From contig NZ_LYXE01000075.1 of NCBI RefSeq assembly GCF_002532075.1, positions 17,528 to 81,527 on the forward strand: DNA of 64,000 nt. Reading direction: 5' to 3'. Both the position numbers and the translations under genes were made by a program. Positions within the stretch are counted from its first letter, which is position 1. Every line of letters starts with the position of its first letter. Positions 42,692 to 50,542 of the stretch are shown one piece after another. A model generated the notes under the pieces. It worked only from the letters and a program-made list of their open reading frames with translations, made no database searches and was not told the DNA's origin. Origin of the DNA: Candidatus Chloroploca asiatica. Lineage in GTDB: Bacteria; Chloroflexota; Chloroflexia; Chloroflexales; Chloroflexaceae.

Positions 42692-42721
42692 CCCTTTGTG
42701 CCTTTGCGTCTTTGCGTCAAA
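42692..42721. repeat. Short copy of the GCGTCAAA/CTTTGCG repeat
   Basis: CCCTTTGTGCCTTTGCGTCT followed by TTGCGTCAAA matches one arm of the inverted repeat at 28902-28929. It lies between potC and potD. Confidence 0.5.
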
Positions 42722-42749
42722 TCATCAGAAACGTTCGTTCACCGACTCC

Positions 42750-43625
42750 TTACCGTCGGCGCTGCACCAGCTGTGATAAGACAACCAGCGTAATCGAAAC
42801 GGCGAGCATCAGCGTCGAAATCGCATTGATTTCGGGTGTAACGGCACGGCGAACTTTATTATAGACCTCAACGGGCAAGAGGGAGGTGCCAGGTCCCGAG
42901 AGAAAGAGGCTGATGATGAAATTGTCGAGCGAGAGGGTAAACGCCAGCAACGCCCCACCCAGAATGCCCGGCAGGATCATCGGGAAGGTGATCCGCCAGA
43001 AGGTTTGCCAGCTATTCGCCCCGAGATCGCGGGCGGCTTCCTCCAAACGACGATCGAAATGTTTCAGACTCGCCCGCACCACAATCGTGACAAAACTGAT
43101 ACTAAACGCAATATGGCCGATGATCACGGTCACAAGGCTCCGCCGTACCACTTCGCCCGTCACGACACGAATGAACTCGAGGACGAGGGCCGAGAAGGCG
43201 AGCAACGAGACCGCCATCGCGATTTCGGGGATCACCACGGGCAAGTAGATCACCGCATCAACGCCAGTACGCCCGCGAAAACGGTGGCGTTCCATCGCCA
43301 GGGCGAGCAGGGTGCCAAAGATCGTCGAAACAACGGTCGAGACAAAGGCCACATAGAGCGTATTGCCTGCGGCCCCCATCAGGCGATCATTGGCGAACAT
43401 GCGCACATACCACTCGAGCGTAAAGCCTGTCCAGCGCACGCCAAACTCGTCACGGGTAAACGAAAAGACGACGAGCACGAAAATCGGCCCATAGAGAAAG
43501 AGATACATCAGGAACGCATGCAAGGTCAAAGTCAGGCGGCCCCAGGTCAAGGCACCGCTGTTGAAACGCGGCCACCAGGAGGCTGCCCGCTGCGCACGCT
43601 TGTTCTGCGGTTGCGCCTCGATCAT
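42750..43625 (-). CDS. potC: PotC-like polyamine ABC permease
   Basis: A 291-residue inner-membrane permease with six helices. The N-terminus is longer than usual, with a basic, Gln/Ala-rich cytosolic part. The family EAA loop reads EEAARDLGANSWQTFWRITFPMILPG, which docks the ATPase. The MERHRFRGRTGVDAVIYLPVVIPEIAMAV region is typical of PotC. The start overlaps the potB stop by 4 bp. Confidence 0.93.
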   Translation of the reverse strand: MIEAQPQNKRAQRAASWWPRFNSGALTWGRLTLTLHAFLMYLFLYGPIFVLVVFSFTRDEFGVRWTGFTLEWYVRMFANDRLMGAAGNTLYVAFVSTVVSTIFGTLLALAMERHRFRGRTGVDAVIYLPVVIPEIAMAVSLLAFSALVLEFIRVVTGEVVRRSLVTVIIGHIAFSISFVTIVVRASLKHFDRRLEEAARDLGANSWQTFWRITFPMILPGILGGALLAFTLSLDNFIISLFLSGPGTSLLPVEVYNKVRRAVTPEINAISTLMLAVSITLVVLSQLVQRRR

Positions 43626-44497
43626 CGATCTTCCTCCGTTGTCGAGCGAAAATAGAGCAAGATGAAGCCCAGCAACACGATCATCATCACCGTTGACATC
43701 GCCGAACCCAGCGGCCAGTTGGGTGGATTCGAGCGCAAGAAGAGGCGTTGGATCAGATTGCCGATATAATCAACCTTGGCCCCGCCAAGCAATTCACTCA
43801 CCACAAATTGACCAATGGTGGGAATAAAGACCAGCACAGCCCCTGCGGCCACCCCCGGCATCGTCATGGGCAGCATGATATGCCAAAAGGCGTGCCACTT
43901 GCTCGCCCCGAGATCCGCCCCGGCTTCCATCAGGGTAAAATCAAAGCGATCCAGGGCCGCATAGATCGGCAGCACCATAAAAGGCAACTCACCATAGACC
44001 AACCCAAGCAACGTCGCCCCTTCGGTATTGAGCAAAAAGAGGGTTGGCAGGCCCATGGCCCCCAGGGTCGTATTGATCAACCCATTATTCGCCAGGATAA
44101 TCTGCCAGGCATAAATCCGGACGAGAAAATTGGTCCAGAAGGGGATCAACACCAGGATCAAGAGCACTAGGCGTACCCGCGGCGGTTGCTTGACGATAAA
44201 GAGGGCCAGGGGATAGCCAAGCAAGAGGGCAAAGAGCGTGGTCAGCCCACTGATCCAGAGTGAACGCACATACGCATTCACATAGCTTGACTGGGTAAAA
44301 AGATCAACATAATTTTGCAGGGTTGGCTGCCAGAGAAGGTTACCCCGGGGCCCATTGGTGAGAAAGCTGTAGACCAGAATCACCAACAAGGGCAAGAGAA
44401 AAAAGACGAGCAGCCACAACATCCCTGGCGCAAGCAGGGCTATCAGACGACGCTGCTCACGGCGCTGCTGCTCACGTTCAAATGACGATAATGCCAT
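43622..44497 (-). CDS. potB: PotB-like polyamine ABC permease
   Basis: A 291-residue six-helix permease. The first helix (LLAPGMLWLLVFFLLPLLVILVYSF) is characteristic. The EAA loop is EAGADLGASKWHAFWHIMLPMTMPG. VLLILVLIPFWTNFLVRIYAW is the second diagnostic stretch. It forms the membrane heterodimer with PotC. It lies 60 bp after potA and is coupled to potC by a 4-bp overlap. Confidence 0.93.
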   Translation of the reverse strand: MALSSFEREQQRREQRRLIALLAPGMLWLLVFFLLPLLVILVYSFLTNGPRGNLLWQPTLQNYVDLFTQSSYVNAYVRSLWISGLTTLFALLLGYPLALFIVKQPPRVRLVLLILVLIPFWTNFLVRIYAWQIILANNGLINTTLGAMGLPTLFLLNTEGATLLGLVYGELPFMVLPIYAALDRFDFTLMEAGADLGASKWHAFWHIMLPMTMPGVAAGAVLVFIPTIGQFVVSELLGGAKVDYIGNLIQRLFLRSNPPNWPLGSAMSTVMMIVLLGFILLYFRSTTEEDR

Positions 44498-44557
44498 GTG
44501 CTTCCTCCGAGTCTCTGTCGGAACATCCAGGGCACGGTCGCGCTCAAACGCTCCCCG

Positions 44558-45661
44558 CTATTCAGTCAAGACGAGCGCATTGGCCGGCGGGCAGACAAGC
44601 ACCGCTGCCTCACCGGGCTGCCAGTACGCATTGCGATCAAGGGTACTCAGGGTATTCTGTTCCCAGACATCGAGGGTGCGGCGTTCGTTGAGGCGCACGG
44701 TAATGCGTGTATCCGAGCCAATATACGTGATCATTTCGACATGGACGGGCATCGTAAACGCATCTTCGGGGCGTGCATGGCTAGGCAAAACGAGGCGCGC
44801 CTTTTCAGGGCGCAACGAGAGCGTCGCAGCCTCGCCAAGGTTGACCGGACGGGGCGTATACCCACGCAATTGTAGACCATCGGGCGTCTGAATCGTCGCA
44901 TACTCGTCACTCTGTTCAACGACCGTGCCCTCAATAAAGTTGGTCTCGCCAATGAAATCAGCCACAAACTTGCATGTGGGGCGCTCATAGATCTCGGTCG
45001 GCGTGCCAACCTGCAAGACCTTGCCCTGGTTCATGACGGCAATGCGATCGGACATCGTCAGGGCTTCTTCCTGGTCGTGGGTGACAAAGATAAACGTAAT
45101 GCCCACGCGGTGTTGCAGACTCTTCAGTTCAAGTTGCATCTCTTTGCGCAACTTCTGGTCAAGGGCACCAAGCGGCTCGTCGAGCAAGAGCACCTCGGGC
45201 TGATTGACGAGCGCCCTTGCCAGGGCCACCCGCTGCTGCTGACCACCCGACATCTGGCGGGGGTAACGCTCGGCGAAGCCCGCGAGACGCACCATGTCGA
45301 GTGCAGCCTGCACCCGCGCCCCCAATTCAGCCCTGGGCACCCGCTTCATCTTCAAGCCAAAGGCAACATTCTGCGCCACCGTCATATGTGGAAAGAGCGC
45401 ATATGACTGAAAGACCGTATTGACCGGGCGATGATGGGGCGGCACTGTTGCCATAGGCCGACCATGGATCATAAGCTCGCCGCCCGACGGATACTCGAAC
45501 CCGGCAATCATGCGCAAGGTTGTCGTCTTGCCACAACCACTTGGCCCAAGCAACGAAAAAAACTCACCATCGTGGATCTGCAAGGTCACATGATCGACCG
45601 CCGCGACCTCACCAAAACGCTTGACCACATTCGCAAGCTCGATCGCATATCCTTTGTGCAA
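44558..45661 (-). CDS. potA: PotA-like polyamine ABC ATPase
   Basis: A 367-residue ATPase with a C-terminal TOBE regulatory domain. Walker A is GPSGCGKTTTLRM, the signature MSGGQQQRVALARAL, Walker B VLLLDEPLGALD, and the switch His is in FVTHDQEEA. VFQSYALFPHMTVAQNVAFGL is the Q-loop region. TOBE spans about 275-360. It energises the PotBC importer with PotD. It is the first gene of the operon. Confidence 0.95.
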   Translation of the reverse strand: MHKGYAIELANVVKRFGEVAAVDHVTLQIHDGEFFSLLGPSGCGKTTTLRMIAGFEYPSGGELMIHGRPMATVPPHHRPVNTVFQSYALFPHMTVAQNVAFGLKMKRVPRAELGARVQAALDMVRLAGFAERYPRQMSGGQQQRVALARALVNQPEVLLLDEPLGALDQKLRKEMQLELKSLQHRVGITFIFVTHDQEEALTMSDRIAVMNQGKVLQVGTPTEIYERPTCKFVADFIGETNFIEGTVVEQSDEYATIQTPDGLQLRGYTPRPVNLGEAATLSLRPEKARLVLPSHARPEDAFTMPVHVEMITYIGSDTRITVRLNERRTLDVWEQNTLSTLDRNAYWQPGEAAVLVCPPANALVLTE

Positions 45662-45957
45662 TGCCTTCTCCTACGCAGAGTCAACCGAGCGCATGGTACG
45701 TTTGCACCCACGCCAGCCATCATTGCCTGGATTTCCCATACGGTAAGGTTTAGGGGCTTGTCTTGGGTTAGTGTACCACATTTTAACCAGCCTCATCACT
45801 GCCAGAGGCGAGCAAGGTGTGTTACAATAGGCGCTACTCTTTCTCTACACATAACGCCCATCCCATCCCGAAAGAAGGCGCTCGCTCTCTGTATGGACGG
45901 CCCCATACCTGACCAGGCACAGCGACATGGGGTTGTTCCCGGCTACGAGGAAGTTCG
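45662..45957. other. Divergent intergenic region between potA and deoC
   Basis: This 296-bp stretch should hold the leftward potA promoter and the rightward deoC promoter. A TACAAT (45823-45828) on the plus strand could be a -10 box, but no convincing -35 box accompanies it. No ORF here looks real. Confidence 0.4.
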
Positions 45958-46707
45958 ATGGAAGCACTGATCACTCAGGTTACACAGCAACTCGCTGCCA
46001 TACCCGATCTCCCCTCAGGTGCGCCACTTGTGCGCGCCACCCTTGACCCGTCAACAACGCCAATTGCCCACCTGATTGACCATACCATTCTCAAACCCGA
46101 GGCGGTCACGCCTCAGATCGAGCAACTCTGTCGTGAGGCGGCTGAACATCATTTTGCCAGTGTCTGCGTCAGCCCCATCTTTGTCCCGCTCTGTGCGCAA
46201 CTACTTGCCAACACACCAGTTACCATCTGTACCGTGGTGGGCTTTCCTTTGGGGGCCAACACGACGGCCTGTAAAGTGTTTGAGACGCAAGAAGCACTGG
46301 ATCACGGGGCTCGCGAGATTGATATGGTGCTTGCCATCGGGCGGCTCAAAGCCGGTGAATGGCGTGAAACAGCCCACGATCTGCACGCCGTGATTGAAGC
46401 CAGCCACGCCGCCGGGGCGCTCGTCAAAGTCATCATTGAAACCGCCTTGCTGACCGAGACAGAAAAGGTGGTGGCTTGTCTACTGGCCGTGCGTACCGGG
46501 GCCGATTTTGTCAAAACCAGTACCGGTTTTGCCGGTGGCGGGGCCACGGTCGCCGATATTCGCCTGATGCGGGAGGTGGTTGGGCCGCATATCGGGGTAA
46601 AAGCTTCGGGTGGCATTCGCACCCTCGCCACGGCCCAGGCCCTCATCGAGGCCGGCGCGGATCGCATTGGCACCAGTGCCGGCGTGGCGATTGTCGCCGA
46701 AGCCTAG
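45958..46707 (+). CDS. deoC: Deoxyribose-phosphate aldolase
   Basis: A 249-residue class I aldolase that splits 2-deoxyribose-5-phosphate to glyceraldehyde-3-phosphate and acetaldehyde. The Schiff-base lysine is in DFVKTSTGF (Lys186). The second lysine is in [10 protein letters not shown], and the Asp of the proton relay is in [21 protein letters not shown] opens the barrel. The start has GAGGAAG upstream. No thymidine or purine-nucleoside phosphorylase gene is next to it, so it seems a stand-alone salvage gene. Confidence 0.95.
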   Translation: MEALITQVTQQLAAIPDLPSGAPLVRATLDPSTTPIAHLIDHTILKPEAVTPQIEQLCREAAEHHFASVCVSPIFVPLCAQLLANTPVTICTVVGFPLGANTTACKVFETQEALDHGAREIDMVLAIGRLKAGEWRETAHDLHAVIEASHAAGALVKVIIETALLTETEKVVACLLAVRTGADFVKTSTGFAGGGATVADIRLMREVVGPHIGVKASGGIRTLATAQALIEAGADRIGTSAGVAIVAEA

Positions 46708-46777
46708 GACTGCACTCTCCTACGACAACCCAAGGTTCTGAGCGGTACCGTTCAAGTGTAGAGTCATGGAGGAGACT

Positions 46778-47668
46778 TTGAGCATTCTGATCAACAAAGA
46801 TACGCGCCTACTCGTGCAGGGGATCACCGGGAAAGAAGGGGCCTTCCATACGCGGTCGATGCTTGATTATGGCACCAACGTGGTCGCCGGGGTCGTGCCC
46901 GGTCGTGGTGGGCAGTCAGCCATTGAAGATCGCGTTCCTGTCTTTAATACGGTCAAAGAGGCGGTGCAAGCGACCGGGGCCAATACCTCGGTGATCTATG
47001 TGCCGGCAGCCTTTGCCCCCGATGCGATTCGCGAGTCGGCTGCGGCTGGTGTCCCGCTGATCGTCTGTATTACCGAGGGCGTGCCAGCCCTTGATATGGT
47101 CGCGACCTATGCCTTTGTCGAAGAGTGTGGCGTGCGTCTCGTTGGGCCCAACTGCCCCGGCCTGCTGAGCCCCGGTCAGGCCAAGGTCGGCATTATTCCT
47201 GGCAATATCGCGGTGCCTGGGCCGGTTGGCGTCGTCAGCAAGTCAGGTACGCTTACCTACGAAGCCGTTGATGCCTTGACGCGCCTTGGCATTGGCCAGA
47301 CGACGATCATCGGGATCGGTGGCGATCCGATTATCGGTACCAATTTCATTGATGTGCTGACGATGTTCCAGGAAGATCCTGAAACGGAAGCGATCGTGTT
47401 GCTTGGTGAGATCGGGGGCGATGCCGAGATCCAGGCAGCCAATTTCATCAAAGCCCACGTGACCAAACCCGTGGTCAGTTTCATCGCCGGTCAGACAGCG
47501 CCCGAAGGCAAACGTATGGGCCACGCCGGGGCCATTATTAGCGGCGGTGAGGGAACGGCCCAGGAGAAGATCAAAGCGCTTGAAGCCGTCGGCGTCAGTG
47601 TTGCCCGCCAACCCACCGATATCGCTCAGTTGATCAAAGAGGCAATGGACGCACGTGCCGTGAGTTAA
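46778..47668 (+). CDS. sucD: Succinyl-CoA synthetase alpha subunit
   Basis: A 296-residue CoA-binding subunit. [22 protein letters not shown] is the standard N-terminus, NCPGLLSPG is in the CoA domain, and the active His is in [10 protein letters not shown] (His249), which is phosphorylated in catalysis. The TTG at 46778 is the likely start, 5 nt after GGAGGAG. An ATG at 46766 is in frame but its codons are themselves the ribosome site, so it is less likely. The beta subunit gene sucC is not adjacent. It acts in the TCA cycle or, in Chloroflexia, may also feed CO2-fixation intermediates; this is not decided here. Confidence 0.95.
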   Translation: MSILINKDTRLLVQGITGKEGAFHTRSMLDYGTNVVAGVVPGRGGQSAIEDRVPVFNTVKEAVQATGANTSVIYVPAAFAPDAIRESAAAGVPLIVCITEGVPALDMVATYAFVEECGVRLVGPNCPGLLSPGQAKVGIIPGNIAVPGPVGVVSKSGTLTYEAVDALTRLGIGQTTIIGIGGDPIIGTNFIDVLTMFQEDPETEAIVLLGEIGGDAEIQAANFIKAHVTKPVVSFIAGQTAPEGKRMGHAGAIISGGEGTAQEKIKALEAVGVSVARQPTDIAQLIKEAMDARAVS

Positions 47669-47676
47669 GCATCGTC

Positions 47677-47701
47677 ACCCTGCCAGCTTTGCTGGCAGGG
47701 T
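47677..47701 (+). terminator. Hairpin terminator after sucD
   Basis: An 11-bp perfect stem (ACCCTGCCAGC / GCTGGCAGGGT) with a TTT loop starts 8 bp after the sucD stop. No strong U-run follows. Confidence 0.55.
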
Positions 47702-47741
47702 AATGATCCTCTGATGCAAAACCCCGCCGGGAGGCTCGCAT

Positions 47742-49376
47742 ATGTCACCAATTGCCCTCAACCAGCGTCACCTTGAAACCTTGAGCCAGTTGCTGATTGC
47801 TGGCGGCCATCAGGGTGTCTCTGAGTTGCTCGCTGCGTCGCTTGAACGGCTCGTCGCCTTCTGGCCGGCGCAGGCCGGCGCGTTGCTGTATGTCAATCCG
47901 TATGGCGATCTCCTCAAGCTTGAGCATGGCCCACTAAATGACGAGGCGCGGACGCTGATCGATCAGGCACGCCACGGCTTTGGGCGCCGCGAAGAGGGAA
48001 GCGAGCCGATCGTGGGCAGTTATTCCCTCGATGATGGGCATGATCTGATCGAGTTGCCACTACGCAGCGGAGGGCAAGGGGTTGGCCTGTTGCATCTGGT
48101 GGTCGATCAGCAATCGGCCCTCGATAGCGCGACCGGTGGTTCTTCCCTCGACGAAGAACTGCTCGTGCTGCTCGTGCGTGCCATTGGCGGTGAGGCCGAT
48201 AAGATTGCGATGTTGCGCCGCGCCGAGCGTGACCTGCGCGAGTTGAATCTGCTCTACGAAATTGGACAGTCACTCGCCGTGAATCTCGACCTCAATAGCC
48301 TCTTGAATGATATCAAGCTCCGCGCCCCCAAAGTGGTCGGGGCCGAGCGCTGTTCGATCTTTATGCTCGACGAAGAACGCAATGAACTGGTGCTCGATCT
48401 GCCAGGCGAAGCAAAGCAGTACCGGATGCCTGCCGATAAAGGCATCGTCGGTTGGGTGACCACCCACGGGGTTGGACAGGTTGTGAATGACGTTGAGCAG
48501 GATACCCGTTGGTATGATGCGATTGGGCGCGAAGCTGAATTCATTACCCGTTCGATCCTCTGTGTGCCTATGCGCCTCAAAGACCGCACCATCGGGGCGA
48601 TGCAACTGCTCAATACAATTGATGGCCGCCCCTTTACCGATCAGGATATGCAACTCTTGACGACCCTGGCCGCCCAAGCGGCGATCGCTGTTGAAAATGC
48701 CCGCCTCTACCAGAGTCTCAAGCAAGAGCATGAACGCATCCTGACCAAAGAAGCCGATGTGCGTCACGCAATTGCCCGCGATCTCCACGATGGCCCGACG
48801 CAGAGCATTGCCGCGATTGCAATGAATATCGAGTTTATCAAGAAACTCTTCAAGGCGATGCCCGAACGCCTCCCCGATGAACTCGATACGCTGGCGGAAC
48901 TGGTCAATAAGACGACCCACGATATTCGGACGCTGCTCTTTGAGTTGCGGCCCCTTGGCCTTGAAACCCAAGGCCTCGTCAAGACCCTTGAACAATATGT
49001 TGAGCGCTGGCGCGATCCCTCTGGTGCCGAGACCCGCCTGCGCCTTGAAGCACCGTCCAATATGCCACGGCTTCCTGCCGAACGTGAAGCGGCTGCCTTC
49101 ATTATTATTCAAGAAGCGACCACCAATGCCCGCAAACACGCCCATAGCGACATTATTACGATCTATTTGTACATGGAAGAAGACACATTTGTCGCCAGTG
49201 TCCGTGACCGTGGGCGTGGGTTCAATGTTGCGTCCGTCGAAAACAGCTACAATATCCGCGGGAGTCTCGGTCTGCTCAATATGAAAGAACGCGCACGCCT
49301 GATCGGGGCCGACCTCCGCATTCGTTCCGAATTGACCAGGGGGACAACGGTTGAGTTGCGCATTCCGCTCTCGTGA
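47742..49376 (+). CDS. GAF-domain sensor histidine kinase, NarX/DegS type
   Basis: A 544-residue cytosolic kinase. A degenerate GAF-like region is at about 10-160, and a clear GAF at about 170-325 (DLNSLLNDIKLRAPKVVGAERCSIFMLDEE). The HisKA_3 domain has RDLHDGPTQ with phosphorylatable His349. The HATPase_c has IIIQEATTNARKHAHS (N box), VRDRGRGF and GSLGLLNMKERA. This class pairs with NarL/FixJ-type response regulators, none of which is adjacent. A Crp/Fnr gene is next, about 220 bp on. No membrane helix is seen, so it should sense a cytosolic cue, such as redox or a small molecule. Confidence 0.9.
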   Translation: MSPIALNQRHLETLSQLLIAGGHQGVSELLAASLERLVAFWPAQAGALLYVNPYGDLLKLEHGPLNDEARTLIDQARHGFGRREEGSEPIVGSYSLDDGHDLIELPLRSGGQGVGLLHLVVDQQSALDSATGGSSLDEELLVLLVRAIGGEADKIAMLRRAERDLRELNLLYEIGQSLAVNLDLNSLLNDIKLRAPKVVGAERCSIFMLDEERNELVLDLPGEAKQYRMPADKGIVGWVTTHGVGQVVNDVEQDTRWYDAIGREAEFITRSILCVPMRLKDRTIGAMQLLNTIDGRPFTDQDMQLLTTLAAQAAIAVENARLYQSLKQEHERILTKEADVRHAIARDLHDGPTQSIAAIAMNIEFIKKLFKAMPERLPDELDTLAELVNKTTHDIRTLLFELRPLGLETQGLVKTLEQYVERWRDPSGAETRLRLEAPSNMPRLPAEREAAAFIIIQEATTNARKHAHSDIITIYLYMEEDTFVASVRDRGRGFNVASVENSYNIRGSLGLLNMKERARLIGADLRIRSELTRGTTVELRIPLS

Positions 49377-49412
49377 CGGCTTTCAGCCAGTGCGTTTTCT
49401 CCGCCTTCGCAT

Positions 49413-49465
49413 CTAGCCGCAATACCTTGCAAAGAAGGCGGTTGTTTTGACGCAAAGGCGCAACG
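49413..49465. repeat. Dispersed GCGCCTTTGCG-type repeat, inverted copy
   Basis: It contains CCTTGCAAAGAAGGCGGTTG and GACGCAAAGGCGCAACG, the reverse complement of most of 9661-9710. It lies between the histidine kinase and the Crp/Fnr gene. Confidence 0.6.
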
Positions 49466-49595
49466 TTTTTCGCGTACGTGAGCGAACCCTTCGCGTGAGC
49501 TTCTTTGAAAAGGATTGCCTCTAGCCGATGGGGACACGGCAAGCTGTGGACGAGCGCATGCCACGAACGAGGTGGACATAGTGCAAGGAGCACGG

Positions 49596-50312
49596 ATGAA
49601 CGAGGTGTTGCCCGATAAACTGAGCTACCTTCGTGATATCGATATTTTTCGCGATCTTGCGCCTGATGAGGTCGAATTGCTCGGCAAACGTGCACCGATG
49701 CAACAGGTTGCCAGTGGCACCGTCTTTTTCTCGCCCGAAGAGGCCCCTGAGGTGCTTTTTATCCTCAAAGAGGGCCGCGTACGCCTCTATCGCCTGTCTG
49801 CTGACGGCAAAGCCCTGACGACGGCCATGCTTGACGCAGGGACGATCTTTGGCGAAATGGCCATGCTTGGGCAGCGCCTTCACCAGAGTTATGCCGAGGC
49901 CATGGGGCCGTGTTTGCTCTGTTTGATGAGCCGCGAAGATGTCAAAAGCATGCTGCTGAGTGATCCACGCATCGCGGCCCGCATTGCCGAGATCCTGGGC
50001 CAACGGTTGATCACCGCCGAACAGCGCCTCTCCGATTTTGCATTCAAGAGCCTGCCCCAGCGGATGGCCGGGTTGCTACTCGAACTCGCGCGTCCCCCCA
50101 AACCGCGTTTGTTTCGCCAGGTCGTCGGCCCACCCGAGGTACGTTTTACCCACGAAGCCCTCGGTGAAATGAGCGGCACGTATCGCGAAACAGCCACCAA
50201 AATCTTGAACGAATTCCGCTCAATGGGTTTAATCGAACTCAAACGTGGGTGTGTCATCCTCCTTGATGAGGCTGGACTGCGGGAACTGAGTGAGCATGTT
50301 GAGTTGAGATAA
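49596..50312 (+). CDS. Crp/Fnr-family transcription regulator
   Basis: A 238-residue regulator. The cyclic-nucleotide-binding-like domain spans about 10-130 (FRDLAPDEVELLGKRAPMQQV...IFGEMAMLGQRLHQSYAEA). A helix-turn-helix occurs at about 170-225 (FTHEALGEMSGTYRETATKILNEFRSMGLI). The N-terminus lacks the Cys cluster of true FNR. The effector may be cAMP, haem or another ligand; the pocket has no clear cAMP Arg pattern. The start ATG at 49596 follows AAGGAG at the usual distance; the frame upstream from 49515 is not conserved-like. Confidence 0.9.
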   Translation: MNEVLPDKLSYLRDIDIFRDLAPDEVELLGKRAPMQQVASGTVFFSPEEAPEVLFILKEGRVRLYRLSADGKALTTAMLDAGTIFGEMAMLGQRLHQSYAEAMGPCLLCLMSREDVKSMLLSDPRIAARIAEILGQRLITAEQRLSDFAFKSLPQRMAGLLLELARPPKPRLFRQVVGPPEVRFTHEALGEMSGTYRETATKILNEFRSMGLIELKRGCVILLDEAGLRELSEHVELR

Positions 50313-50327
50313 GGCGGCTCTTCATCA

Positions 50328-50542
50328 ATGTACTATACTTTTGCTCTCCAACGTATAAAACAACGCGTACGGCCAGTGGTTTGCGAGGCTGCCGCAATCA
50401 TTCTACGCGAAGAGGCAACATTGAGCGAAGCGCGCTTGCTTGAGCGGTATCGGCAGGGTTATTTTCCCTTGCCTGGAAGACTCGACATTATTACATGGCA
50501 CAATCCAGAGGTTCGTGCTCTTTTGCCCATTTTAGCTCTTCC
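50328..50542 (+). pseudogene. aat: Remnant of aat (leucyl/phenylalanyl-tRNA-protein transferase)
   Basis: The plus strand encodes EARLLERYRQGYFPLPGRL and then ITWHNPEVRALLPI, which fits the N-terminal fold of Aat (LLxAYRQGxFPM...WxxPDPRAIIPL). Aat attaches Leu or Phe to N-terminal Arg/Lys for ClpS-ClpP decay. Only about 70 codons are present before the sequence becomes the antisense of the mfd 3' end; a whole Aat has about 200 residues. It looks truncated by a deletion or rearrangement that joined it to mfd. The frame runs on as antisense of mfd to 50627 but without family similarity. Confidence 0.6.

Noticed and set aside
45431..45970. 179-residue plus-strand ORF across the potA start and intergenic region
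   Set aside because: Most of it is antisense to potA; the remainder has no protein-like pattern and runs into deoC.
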